From NCBI RefSeq assembly GCF_014356525.2, contig NC_052510.1, positions 58,690,773 through 58,754,772 on the forward strand: a DNA stretch of 64,000 nucleotides. The letters are read 5' to 3'. Positions 11,842-22,726 of the stretch are shown one piece after another. The DNA comes from Nilaparvata lugens (lineage: Eukaryota; Arthropoda; Insecta; Hemiptera; Delphacidae). The notes below the pieces were generated by a model, which worked only from the letters and a program-made list of their open reading frames with translations, made no database searches and was not told the DNA's origin. The position numbers and the translations under genes were made by a program. Within the stretch, counting starts at the first letter, position 1. Each line of letters starts with the position of its first letter.

Positions 11842-12032
11842 TCACACCTAGTGATTGGATGGACGATATCTATATTGTTTGCGATTGGATCTATGTTCGG
11901 TGGTCATCCTCTCTTCCAAATCGACCATGAGTATAACAGATGGGGAGTCCTCACTGTACATTGGTTTCTATAGGCTTTTCTGGGGCCTGGCTATGAGTTG
12001 GATTCTACTTATTTGCGTTACTGGATATGGAG
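11842..12032 (+). CDS. NRF-6-like acyltransferase, internal exon (frameshifted)
   Basis: The product family (nose resistant to fluoxetine 6-like; Acyl_transf_3 domain) consists of multi-pass membrane proteins with a C-terminal acyltransferase-3 domain. In C. elegans, NRF-6 is linked to drug and lipid transport. The exon follows TCTTTTTAG (AG 11840-11841) and ends before GTGAGC. It encodes SHLVIGWTISILFAIGSMFG, then HPLFQIDHEYNRW, and after a shift of one base SSLYIGFYRLFWGLAMSWIL and ICVTGYGG, the familiar end-of-domain helices. The frames are interrupted within GGGG at 11942-11945; one G fewer would keep a single frame. This is either an assembly error or an inactivating mutation. Upstream exons (N-terminal NRF domain and early helices) were not found. 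Confidence 0.82.
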
Positions 12033-12045
12033 GTGAGCTCTATCA

Positions 12046-12105
12046 TAGAAAAAAATAGCTTGAGAAGATATAACATGGTATAGGGCGTTTATGTTTAAGT
12101 TCCGA
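12046..12105 (+). repeat. Half copy of the foldback MITE at 35042-35311
   Basis: It shares CATAGAAAAAAATAGC, CATGGTATAGGGCGTTTATG and the intervening spacing with one arm of that element. It lies just inside the intron after the 11842-12032 exon. Confidence 0.6.
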
Positions 12106-12164
12106 ATGGTAACATAACAGGAAGCTGTGTTCACACTGAACAAATGTTCGACATACATGTTCGG

Positions 12165-12466
12165 CAGTGCTTAATTTGTAAATTTTGAGGTGCCGGAACT
12201 CTGGCTGTCCGACTACCGGGGGGTATGGAATAACCCCCAGTGGAAGGGGGTCCGGGAAAATTCTCTAAATTTAGCCTTAAAACCTAGTCTGTTTTCAATT
12301 ATTTCAATTTTCAATTTAGTTTAACGTGAAACAAATACAGATTTGATCAGATTAAATGGTAAAGGATAATATTTAAAATCGCCAGAGCCTGCAACTACGT
12401 TCCGGTACGTTCCCTTGGAGGTACCGGAGCGCCGTTCCGGTGCGTTCCGGCACAAATTAAGCTCTG
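12165..12466. mobile_element. hAT-type MITE
   Basis: Termini are CAGTGCTTAATTTG and CAAATTAAGCTCTG (inverted, CAG-type). The 8-bp flanks are ATGTTCGG (12157-12164) and ATGTCCGG (12467-12474), one mismatch. CAG-type TIRs with an 8-bp duplication are diagnostic of hAT elements. Length 302 bp, non-coding, with a GC-rich interior. It sits inside the PIF-type MITE. Confidence 0.82.
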
Positions 12467-12547
12467 ATGTCCGGCAAACATGTTTATTGAGGAGCTCAGG
12501 GACAAAGATTCTAAAAAGTTTGGACAATCATTGTTTCTCAAACAAAA

Positions 12548-13321
12548 AAATCTGGTGTGGCGCACTCACACAACTTTCCTTGCCGTTATGAAAATTGATC
12601 ACCTGACGCTAGTGTTCCCGCGCATCTCAAGTCTACTATTCAAAGATTTGAGCCAGCTGGTGACAGGGCAGTAACGCTGGAGACACACATAAGGTCTGCT
12701 ATCTCTTCATAGTGAATGGTTTAATAGAATCAACAATAATTTGCAATTGAATAATCACATTTTCTCGAATTTAAAGCTTATTTTCAATTTTAGGTGAAAA
12801 TGTTACTGAACATTAATTGTAGAGATTTTCATGCTCAATCTACTCCACTTGATTTTTTTTTGTTTCAATGTATCTGAAGCCTGATAATGGGAATCTATCT
12901 GCATTGATGGGGCGGAGCTCCTGAAATTTTTACAGATATGGGACTTGTGGAAGTTGATAGAGCTTATCGATGACTATTTTAGGTATGAATTTGATCAAAA
13001 TCGTTGGAGCCGTTTCCGAGAAAATCACGAAAAACCCTGTTTTTGACAACATTTTCGCCATTTTAGCCGCCATCTTGAATTGCATTTGATCGAAATTGTT
13101 CGTGTCGGATCCTTATAGTGAAAGGACCTTAAGTTCCAAATTTCAAGTCATTCCGTTAATTGGGAGATGAGATATCGTGTACACACACACACACACACAC
13201 ATACAGACCAATACCCAAAAACCAGCCTTGAAACGTATAGAAATTTAGAATTTGGGGTACCTTAATTTTTTTCGGAAAGCAATACTTTCCTTACCTATGG
13301 TAATAGGGCAAGGAAAGTAAA
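12548..13321 (+). mobile_element. Element C, copy 2 (short subfamily)
   Basis: It begins AATCTGGTGTGGCGCACTCA and ends GGGCAAGGAAAGTAAAA. The 12-mer ACTTTCCTTGCC near the 5' end is inverted at the 3' end. A short (CA)n lies at 13181-13202. It is inserted in the MITE at 12123-13508, so it is younger than that MITE. The 3' end forms a stem ACTTTCC/GGAAAGT. No coding capacity. Confidence 0.75.
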
Positions 13322-13935
13322 ATTAATGTTTCCCAAACATTTTCAGTGTAGACAGCTGTAAAACGAAACCTGTTCTCCTCACAAATATTTTGTTAGGTGA
13401 CACGTACACACTGGCCACGGGCAAACATTGTTTGTCAAACATAATAAATTTGCCCAAACTGTTTCAACAAACATGTTTGTCGAACATTTGTTCAGTGTGG
13501 ACTTGGCTTAATAGTAACAATCACTCACGAATTGTGAAATGGTGAAAGCAATAAATTGAGTAGCAAAATATATAGTGTGGTTGAAGCTCTATGATGGTCA
13601 TTAGCGGTCGACGAATAAAGGTAGAGCTCCTCTGCCATTGGTCGAGACAAGACACTCTGGAGTAGGCCTACTTCAAATTAATATGATCATGTGAACAGTT
13701 AGACAAGAACCAATGAAGAGAAAATTATTAAGTAACAAATCCAAAATTGATCATATGAAAAAGAATGAGACAGAATATACTATTTGAAAACCGGTGAAGA
13801 CAATACAAAAACTACATAAAAAAACAAAGGTAGCCTAGATCTACTAGATTGAGCAGATTATCTACTATTCTTCACATTTCTAGATTAAATCTAGAATGTG
13901 GCACTGAAAAGCTAGATTACTCAGATAATCTACTA

Positions 13936-14779
13936 TAGTGAGGTCCACGTCATAATGGCAGTGAAGGATCGACAATACTGTTGCTGTCCTTTTCTATCAT
14001 ACAACAAAACAGATAGCGCTATTTCTCTCTAGCTTTGCATGTTGTCTGTTTTCCAGAATATTTTATTTCTACTTTCGACAGTGACTTTACAAAGTAGACA
14101 AACAATCTCAGCCGCCATTTTTTCCTCATCATATCAAAATATGATTCCTCATCATATTTAGTACACAAGTCGTATAATTGATTTAAAATGTATTTTTGGA
14201 GCAATTACATAATTTTTAGTTATCACCGTATGAGAAAAACAAATTAAAATACCTGAAATGACATTTTTAAGTTGATAACTAATCATTCTAGACTTCATCC
14301 ATGCTTCAGTGGCCTACACGTATAGGTTAGACTTACTCGTACCGGTATAATAATATTGAAAGGTTATTTCAGAATTATTTCTATTAAAATTACTTATTTT
14401 TAATAGGATTTCTATTTTTCTATCATTTTAGAAGAAATTAGAATAGATACCTACCAAATAACTTAATTTCTGTTGTTTTGAAATTCAGATTGGTGTATCA
14501 CAGCTTTTTAAATTAGCCGCCATTTGAGGTTTGAATAAAGATAAAATCTGATCTCAGTTATAGAAGCAAAATCTTGAATCAAATTATGAAAAAATATATT
14601 CTTGATCGATTTGACTTTTAATTGATTATTTTATCAAGGAAATGATAATTATTATCAGATCAAATTCAATGGGATGAATTATTGAGTAACAGCTGTGTAT
14701 ACTCAGTGGCAAAATGGAGAGACTTGACAATGTTTTTCTCCTATCTTTCTTCACTGCCATTATAACGTGGACCTCACTA
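13936..14779. mobile_element. TA-flanked MITE, copy 1
   Basis: Both ends carry TAGTGAGGTCCACG and ATAATGGCAGTG-type inverted repeats, flanked by TA (13934-13935 and 14780-14781), consistent with a Tc1/mariner-type target site. At 844 bp it is the largest simple member in the window. It is in an NRF-6-like intron. Confidence 0.75.
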
Positions 14780-14979
14780 TAGTTTGAATGTTTTATATAA
14801 TTTTTCATACTTCATATTAATGTCATATATTTCTTCATTATTTTCTTCGTCAGCTATCTTTGTAACACTATGATTGATTTCAGGGGTAAAATTAACTTTT
14901 TTCTGTATTATGCTCTCACGTAACTATTGTTATAAATAAGTGAATAAAACTTTTGTCTATTTCTCCTTATAATTTTCAG

Positions 14980-15122
14980 GGTTTATTGCTGACTTCTTGA
15001 ACTGTAAACTCTTTGTAGTTCTTGGAAGACTTACTTATGGAATATACTTGACGCACAATGCTGTTATAATCTACAAGATGGGAAGGATGAGACAACCTGT
15101 ATTCTTTGATATTTACGATCAA
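14980..15122 (+). CDS. NRF-6-like acyltransferase, internal exon
   Basis: It follows the acceptor AATTTTCAG and completes the split Gly codon left by the previous exon (phase preserved). It encodes GFIADFLNCKLFVVLGRLTY and IYLTHNAVIIYKMGRMRQP, ending at DIYDQ before GTAAGT. The (L)xRLTYxxYLxH pattern is characteristic of the C-terminal part of insect NRF-6-like proteins. Open throughout and phase-compatible with both neighbours. Confidence 0.85.
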
Positions 15123-15179
15123 GTAAGTAGGCATATAATCAAAGAGGAGATTCTATTTTTCTATGTTCAAATCAACTTA

Positions 15180-15329
15180 GGGCCGTTTGCACAGTAACAG
15201 TATAAACTGAATTTCATTTTAAACTGGATTAAATCCGTATCAAGTCTCGTTTGTTATAATGTGTTACATTTTGAGTTTAAGCCACCAGCTGATTACATTC
15301 AGTTTAAGCTTTGACTGTGCAAACACCCC
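15180..15329. mobile_element. Palindromic MITE with TTA duplication
   Basis: Inverted ends contain GTTTGCACAGT and ACTGTGCAAAC. TTA lies at 15177-15179 and 15330-15332. 150 bp, non-coding, PIF/Harbinger-like by target site. It lies in an NRF-6-like intron. Confidence 0.75.
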
Positions 15330-15499
15330 TTAGTCGAGTGTTTCATCCCTGAATAGTTGCCTTACTTATTAATCGTCACAAAACAATAATATCAGTAGTA
15401 ACCAGAGTAAATAAAAGTCAATAGTAGTCGAGCATTAGTAAATCAAGAGTAAACAAGCAAACAAAACAATCAATTTTGTTTCAATCAGAGACAAACTAA

Positions 15500-15803
15500 A
15501 GCCGTGTCCACACTGAACAAATGTTCGACAAAAATGTTTGTTGAAAAAGTTTGGGCAAATTTTATTATGTTTGACAAACAATGTTTGCCCTTGGCCAGTG
15601 TGGACGCGTCACCAAACGAAATATTTGTAAGTGGGAAGAACAGGTTTTATTTTTACAGCTGGTTCACAGCTGTCAACTCTGAAAATGTTTTGAAAAACGG
15701 AATTTTTTTGTTTGACAAGCAATGATTGTCCAAACTTTTTAAAATGTTTGTCCCTGAGCTCCCCAATAAACATGTTTGTGTCGAACATGTTTGTATCATG
15801 GCT
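15500..15803. mobile_element. PIF/Harbinger-type MITE, copy 3
   Basis: Same family as 3613-3920, 304 bp, flanked by TAA at 15497-15499 and 15804-15806. The ends are AGCCGTGTCCACACTGAAC and a shortened CATGGCT. It lies in the same intron as 15180-15329. Confidence 0.8.
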
Positions 15804-15986
15804 TAACACTGGACATTTTTATCATGCAATCAATACGAACAGGTAAAGAGAAATTAGTGAAATTGATTAACGACGAATTCTTCTATTTGAAAAAGATTTT
15901 CCAATCTTTCAAACATTTTTTTCGTTCACAGAACTCTTTATAATTGAATTTAAGCTGCTCTAATTTATTGTAATTTTGTTGTTCAG

Positions 15987-16099
15987 TATCAGCAATACTT
16001 TGGCGAGTTCATCATCAGCATGGTATGTGGGTTCATACTTACTATAATGGTCGAGTCACCTGCACAAATTCTTGAGAAGAAAATTTATAAGGAAGCCGG
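15987..16099 (+). CDS. NRF-6-like acyltransferase, internal exon
   Basis: The acceptor TTTTGTTGTTCAG precedes it and GTAAGT follows. It encodes YQQYFGEFIISMVCGFILTI then MVESPAQILEKKIYKEAG. This is the last transmembrane helix followed by the VESP...LEK motif that closes the acyltransferase-3 domain in this family. It starts in phase 0 and leaves GG for the final exon. Confidence 0.83.
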
Positions 16100-16264
16100 G
16101 TAAGTATTCTTATTATCAATATTATTCTGATATTCTCACTATGATATCCTATGATTTTCGCCATATAAGATTCTTCTGAAAATTCATGCTATACCTCAAT
16201 TTTTTTTTCAATTTCTATTTATTTTCCAAAAAAAAAACATAATACACGAATATGAAATGCAATA

Positions 16265-17036
16265 TCTATATATATAAAAGCGAAATGGCACTCACTCACT
16301 GACTGACTGACTCACTCACTCACTCACTCGCAGAACTAAAAATCTACCGGACCAAAAACGTTCAAATTTGGTAGGTATGTTCAGTTGGCCCTTTAGAGGC
16401 GCACGAAGAAATCTTTTGGCGATATTTCAACTCTAAGGGTGGTTTTTAAGGGTTTAATGTTCTTTTAGCATGTATATTCTTCTTATTCCAATATATTAAT
16501 ATTATAATTTAAATGTTCATACCATATGTTAATATAGAACTATACTCTATAATCTAGAGAGAGTACCTCTTCGAAACAGTTGTTCTGGTAACTAAATTAA
16601 AAATTTTGTCAGGTTGGCATTAAGTTGAGTTGACTTTGTTCGGCTGGCACCAAATTGAAGATTGAAATGCATTTATCCAGGACCTCCTGAATACCAATTT
16701 ATCCAGTTAGCCAAAATTAGCGTTTTCTCAGCTTTTCTGCGTTTCCTCACCTTTTTCAATAATTGATGGAGATATATTAAAATAAAATCAGTACACAGGT
16801 TTAGCTGAGGTGGAAGAATTTTGTTCGCCAAAGATACGCCGATATAGTAACAGGTGTTTTTCGAGATCAAATTGACATAATACGTTCAAATTCGGTACAG
16901 AGGTTCCGCTGAGGTCTACATGCAGGAAAGCGAAGCGAGCCCGCTAATCTCATTTTCGGACGATCCAGTCGGGGGTCCAGGGGGCGGAGCCCCCTGGCTA
17001 GACGGATATGGCGAGCGAAGCGAGCCTTACGGCTAG
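16265..17036 (+). mobile_element. Helitron-like element, copy 1
   Basis: It starts TCTATATATATAAAAGCG after an A and ends CTAG before a T, the A/T insertion and TC...CTRR signature of Helitrons. A perfect 9-bp-stem hairpin (CCAGGGGGC/GCCCCCTGG) lies about 40 nt from the 3' end. Near the 5' end is a (CACT)/(GACT) simple tract. 772 bp, non-autonomous. It lies in an NRF-6-like intron. Confidence 0.72.
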
Positions 17037-17413
17037 TACAACATATTTGGAATCCCCCAACTGGACTATCCATCTGTGTGTAGGGGGGGGACCTGTTTTC
17101 AAAGTGAGCTACATAACTTATATGACAGCATAACTGTCAGACTATATAACAGCTTATATGAGTCTATAGAACAGAAATCGATGCCTTATCAAGTCATTAA
17201 TAAGACTGATGTCGAAAATTTGTTAGAGGATTAACGAAGCATTAATTTTTGGAATGTTTAGTGTGTCAAATTGTCATATAAGCATGTACTATGTAATCAT
17301 TATAAGATAACTGAAAAACATCAATAGCATTCCTACTTCCTGATAGATCCCCAATGAATCGGTTCAACAGTGTGAGATGAGGGAGATGAGATTAGTGTTT
17401 CATATCCTATTAA

Positions 17414-17461
17414 AAAGTAAATTCGTATGGCTTTTGTTGGTGGGGAGTCCCTTGCGGGAAA
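17414..17461 (-). mobile_element. 48-bp truncated SINE with perfect target duplication
   Basis: It matches the 3' end of the SINE at 56271-56524 (GGGACTCCCCACCAACAAAA on the minus strand). The 13-mer CATATCCTATTAA stands on both sides (17401-17413 and 17462-17474), a perfect target-site duplication. It is therefore a genuine, strongly 5'-truncated insertion, in the last NRF-6-like intron. Confidence 0.85.
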
Positions 17462-17545
17462 CATATCCTATTAATAGATGATAATAGAATTTGAAAATGC
17501 TGAGGAATATTTGAAATGAAATTTTTGATTATTTCAATTTTCCAG

Positions 17546-17567
17546 CTGGACAAAGTTCATCCGATGA
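17546..17567 (+). CDS. NRF-6-like acyltransferase, terminal exon
   Basis: The acceptor TTTCAATTTTCCAG is followed by CTGGACAAAG. Joined in phase to the preceding GG, it reads GWTKFIR and stops at TGA 17565-17567, a short basic tail that fits a cytosolic C-terminus. The other two frames here stay open about 40 codons longer, so a different donor could give a longer tail. The 3' UTR candidate runs to AATAAA at 18405-18410 or 18420-18425. Confidence 0.6.
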
Positions 17568-18404
17568 CAAATTCCATAGAACAAGGAGTGGAAAATCTGC
17601 AGCCACATTGGAGTCGGCAATTCCAATTCCTCGACCTCGGGTGGACAGTAGATCTGGAAAATTCAGAATATGAAATATGAATCAAAATGAACAACAATAA
17701 GCATTACCAACTTCCATGGAGTTATTCTTATGTACTCGGTATTGACTGATATTACGTGATAATACGTGATTGATAGTGTTCTATCAATGAAATCAGTGTT
17801 ATTACATTTATGAGCTTCAAACAATGATGATTATTGATGATGAGCATCATGAAATCAGTGTGATTATATTTTATATAACATTGATGAGCTGCAAGTAAAT
17901 ATATGGAGATATTGTCTATAGACAAGTCACTACTTGGTAATTTTCGAACTTGAATCTTGAATTTACTACCCTTTAAGAAATATTGAAGTGTGAGTGAGAG
18001 TAACAATGAAACTATATTAAGAGGATTTATTTATGTGTGATTTGACGGAGCCGATCAAGTGTATTAGTTAATACATTTTTCCAGAACATTCTTGTTCACA
18101 TGTATTACTAGATGCTTTTTTTCTAGAATATTTTTGCTCACATTATGTATCAGTGTGTCGATATGCGGGTATGAATCAGTGATTTGGTAAAGGATAGTAG
18201 ATTTGATTAGAAAGAGAACTACGATACTACATGATAACTATAAGATGATAATTATTATTTATCATTCCAATTCTGTTTATCTATTGATATTCTACATTAT
18301 TTTAATTTTGTATCATTGTACTATTCGATCTAATGTACTAATTACAGTTATCGATATAACATTCCACTAACATTAACTATTTAACAATAACATTACAATT
18401 GTAT

Positions 18405-18425
18405 AATAAAAAGTCGGTCAATAAA
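18405..18425 (+). terminator. Candidate poly(A) signals
   Basis: Two AATAAA hexamers (18405-18410 and 18420-18425) lie about 840 nt after the NRF-6-like stop codon, in otherwise AT-rich unique sequence. The assignment is tentative. Confidence 0.3.
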
Positions 18426-18578
18426 ATGTTTAAACATTTTCATTCCTACCATCTAGCTTAATTTGAAAATTCATATGATGACATCGAGAAATCAAGTAGA
18501 AATTCCTGGCCAAAATTTTAGAAAAGCTTAAAAAATTTCAAAATTTCATTTTCATGTTCATTAGAACATGGATAAGAC

Positions 18579-19111
18579 CATAGCCACCTTTAATACAAGG
18601 CCCTGACCTACGATATTGCAACGTCGCAGTGTAGGCCTGGAATCTAGTACATTTTTGGATCCTTCATCATGATTTTTCACCAATCATGGTGAAAAACACC
18701 AATCATAGTTTTTTTTTCTGGCTCTAAATTTTGTGAAATCACGTAGAAATTTTTCAGTTAATGGTACTTTGCGTTTAATATCTTTTTTATTATTTGTTTT
18801 TTGTCGTCGAAATGTAAATTCTTAGTTTTTATTGTTCTTGAGTGAAAATTAGTGAAAATTTTTATTGTTTTCAGTGAAATTATTGTTTTTGACTGAATTT
18901 TAGAAATGTGAAGTCATAACCCTATTTCGGACTTTTACAATGTTATCTAAATTGGGAGGAAAATAGTACAAGGAGTATCCTTTGTTTTTTATTCCCAAAC
19001 AGTGCTAAAAACTATAGATAAATAAAAAAAATAAATAATAAATTAGAATCTAGGCCTTCACTGCGACGTTGCATTATCCTAGGCCAGGGCCTTGTATTAG
19101 AGTTGGCTATG
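18579..19111. mobile_element. TIR element, about 530 bp
   Basis: The ends are imperfect inverted repeats of about 70 bp containing ATACAAGGCCCTG, GCAACGTCGCAGT and CATAGCC. The interior resembles about 61140-61330 (shared ATAGTACAAGGAGTAT). No coding capacity and no clear target duplication. Confidence 0.65.
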
Positions 19112-19798
19112 ATGAGACTCATAAGAAAGACCATAGAAAGGAGATGCATGGATATTTTTGAACAAGAATTGTTCAAACTAATAAAGGACTGCTATCAAGT
19201 TTCCCATACATCAATAATGATGTGAGAATGTAATGTGTAATGTGTGATGTGATAACATAAGTAATGTGTGATGAAATGCTTAATGTGTAATGATAATTGT
19301 TTCATGCAGTAATGATCATAATTCTTCTTTCATAATATCGACAATTACCCATTCAGTGTTCCATAGCCCAAAAAAATGATAAGCAGTTAGACGTTTTCCA
19401 TTTTTCTTCATTAGTACGGCTTTTTTGAATATTCAAATGAGGGAACCTAAAATCTTACAATAATTACTCAATAATACCAGGCTAAACAATAGGTGATTGA
19501 ATGAGATTCTATATTAGTGTCGTTGAAAATATGTAGAAAAGACTTCATCTAGAAACTCCCAGAGTCTGAGTTCACTCAGAAGACTTATTTATTGATATAA
19601 TATACGAAAGAGCATCGATGAAAAAATGATATGAAAGTTACTTGGTTATAATATTCATAACACTAATCGTTCAAATTAAAATCCGAATTAGCTCAATATT
19701 GAATAAGATACTCTGAAGACTCCATCTGAAGACATCCACATTCAACGTTAAACACAGTAGGCTACAACCATATAATAGTCCAGCCACTATAAACATTG

Positions 19799-20470
19799 GT
19801 GCTTGCAATTTATATTGTAGTTCTGATTCTTTTAATATATTATTTGGGTACATACGAGAAGTCCAGAACCAATTTCTTCATGCAAAATTTCCTTGTGCTA
19901 GATACAGAATGGCCCAAAAACCTCTTATTTTCGGCTCATTTTCCAGTTTTCAGCTATTTTTGCCCAAATCTCGTAATCGGACAGAAAAACTTGCTCTCGC
20001 CTTTTTTTAGATTATAAAATTCTGAATAAAATTGGATTATTTGGAACTCTCTATCTTCAATGAGTACTAAGTTATGTTGTTTTCAAAAATGAGAAAGTTT
20101 TGAAGAAAAAATCATTTTTATGAATTTTAGTTTTTGATCAACAATATCTTCCGATTAGATGTATATTCTCTCTAGGCGTATTTTTGTGCACTACAATCTA
20201 AGATCATTGGAGATAGAGAGATCCAAATAATCTAATTTTAATCAGAATTTTATAATCTGAAAAAAGGCGGAAACAAAATTTCTGTCCGATTACGAGATTT
20301 GGCAGAAATAGTTGAAAACTGGAAAATGAGCCGAAAATACGAGGTTTTCGGGTCACTCTGTATCTAGCACAAGGAAATTGTGCATGAAAAAATTGGTTCT
20401 GGACTTCTCTTATGTACCCAAAAATAATAATTATATTAATCATCAGAACTACAATATAAATTGCATGCAC
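19799..20470. mobile_element. Long-arm foldback element
   Basis: Arms of about 260 bp (19799-20062 and 20207-20470) are inverted copies starting GTGC(T/A)TGCAATTTATATTG. A spacer of about 145 bp separates them. Open frames on both strands are mirror images of each other and not genes. Confidence 0.8.
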
Positions 20471-20721
20471 ACCCCTTTTTTATGTATATATTGACTGGAC
20501 TAATATACGAGTACCACTTATCTCTTGATAAGTGATTGATCTAGTATATTGATTTAGTGATTGATAAGTATTGATTTTTCTCTGGAAATAATAAGTCATC
20601 TCAACAATCGTAGAGTACATTTTCTATAGAACTCACCCACAAACTGACAGTCCTTGAAATAGGATTGCTCCGCTCACAACTAACGAATTATTCTGTGATT
20701 GCCAGACTGCCAATTGAAGGG

Positions 20722-20903
20722 TCAAAAAATTGGACTCGGCTTTGTGTCCCTCAAGCCCATTTTGGTCAGGGACCTCTCCCTTTTCGAGCATCCGAGAAGG
20801 GTCACTCCGAGGGTGCTTTCATCGACTAACACGTCCAGATGACGGCTCTCGTTAACGTGGAACGTGCCGTGTAATGAGGATTCCTTTGTGAACGGGCCGG
20901 GCC
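20722..20903 (-). CDS. Candidate orphan terminal exon
   Basis: A GC-richer island in AT-rich DNA. On the minus strand, after TATTCGCAG, one frame is open for about 60 codons to TGA (20722-20724). It includes KESSLHGTFHVNESRHLDVL and TLGVTLLGCSKRER. I recognise no family and found no partner exon. Composition and a plausible acceptor are the only support. Confidence 0.22.
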
Positions 20904-21073
20904 CTGCGAATAGAGCGGGGTCAGAGACTCTAGTAGTAGTTACCAGAGTTGGTGATTAGTGGAATAAATTCAGTCACAGTACAATATTAATATTATTCAA
21001 TCTCATCATAATCTACTTGACCGAGCGAAGTGAGGTCTAAGATTCAAGTCGACGTTTTGGCATTTCTCTTAAT

Positions 21074-21195
21074 GTTTAAATGTTTGAATGTTTGAATGTT
21101 TGAATGTTTGAATGTTTGAATGTTTGAATGTTTGAATGTTTGAATGTTTGAATGTTTGAATGTTTGAATGTTTGAATGTTTGAATGTTTAAATGT
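21074..21195 (+). repeat. 8-bp minisatellite (TTTGAATG)
   Basis: About 15 uninterrupted copies lie within element D. The copy of element D at 37062-37468 lacks this expansion, so it arose after the copies diverged. Confidence 0.9.
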
Positions 21196-22002
21196 TTATA
21201 TGTTTATATGTTGCGCATTTACGACGAAACGCGGTAATAGATCTTCATGAAATTTGACAGGTATGTTCCTTTTTTAATTGCGCGTCGACGTATATACGTA
21301 CAAGGTTTTTGGAAATTTTGCATTTCAAGGATAATATAAAAGGAAAATATCTGGTGTGGCGCACTCACACAACTTTCCTTGCCGTTATGAAAATTGATCA
21401 CCTGACGCTAGTGTACTCGCGCATCTCAAGTCTACTATTCAAAGATATGAGACAGCTGGTGATAGCTCAATAACGCTGGAAACACACATGAGGTCTGCTA
21501 TCTCTTCCTAGTGAATGATTTAATAGAATCAACAATAATATGCTATTGAATAATCACATTTTCTCGAATTTAAAGCTTATTTTCAATTTTAGGTGAAAAT
21601 GTTACTGAACATTAATTGTAGAGATTTTCAAACTCAATCTACTCCACTTGATTTTTCTTGTTTCAATTGTATCTGAAGCCTGATAATTGGGAATCTATCT
21701 GCATTGATGGGGCGGAGCTCCTGAAATTTTTACAGATATGGGACTTGTGGCAGTTGATAGAGTTTATCGATGACTATTTTAGGTATCAATTTGATCAAAA
21801 TCGTTGGAGACGTTTTCGAGAAAATCACGAAAAACCCTGTTTTTGACAACATTTTCGCCATTTTAGCCGCCATCTTGAATCGCATTTGATCGAAATTGTT
21901 CGTGTCGGATCCTTATAGTGAAAGGACCTTAAGTTCCAAATTTCAAGTCATTCCGTTAATTGGGAGATGAGATATCGTGTACACAGACGCACATACAGTC
22001 AT

Positions 22003-22015
22003 ACACACACACACC

Positions 22016-22095
<80 letters not shown>

Positions 22096-22138
22096 ACACA
22101 CACACCACACACACCCACACACACACACCACACACACA

Positions 22139-22212
<74 letters not shown>

Positions 22213-22233
22213 ACACACACACACACACACACA

Positions 22234-22268
<35 letters not shown>

Positions 22269-22305
22269 CCACACACACACACACACACACACACCACACC
22301 ACACA

Positions 22306-22344
<39 letters not shown>

Positions 22345-22349
22345 ACACC

Positions 22350-22397
<48 letters not shown>

Positions 22398-22409
22398 ACA
22401 CACACACAC

Positions 22410-22446
<37 letters not shown>

Positions 22447-22476
22447 CCACACACACACACACACCACAACACACAC

Positions 22477-22523
<47 letters not shown>

Positions 22524-22710
22524 ACACACACACACACAACACACACACAACCACACACACACACAACACACACACAACACACACACCACACACCACACAC
22601 ACACACCACAACACAGGCACACACAACACACACCACCACACACACACACCCACACACACACACGAACCACCCACACACACACCACACACCCACACACACA
22701 CACACACACA
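22003..22710 (+). repeat. Interrupted (CA)n microsatellite, about 710 bp
   Basis: Almost pure CA dinucleotides broken by CCACAC and CAACAC units. It occupies the position where every element C copy carries a CA tract, but is about ten times longer. Open frames of about 250 codons in several frames here are translation artefacts. Confidence 0.95.
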
Positions 22711-22726
22711 TACAGACCAATACCCA

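Larger units (their letters stand above)
12123..13508. mobile_element. PIF/Harbinger-type MITE with two nested insertions
   Basis: Left end AGCTGTGTTCACACTGAAC and right end GTTCAGTGTGGACTTGGCT are the termini of the family at 3613-3920. The interior is opened by a hAT MITE (12165-12466) and by element C (12548-13321). The flanks (GGA and TAA) no longer match as a TWA duplication. It lies in the first identified intron of the NRF-6-like gene. Confidence 0.75.

Noticed and set aside
21074..21195. CRISPR-like direct repeats
   Set aside because: Contiguous 8-mers without spacers in a eukaryotic repeat; the 12-mer array at 11478-11684 was rejected for the same reason.
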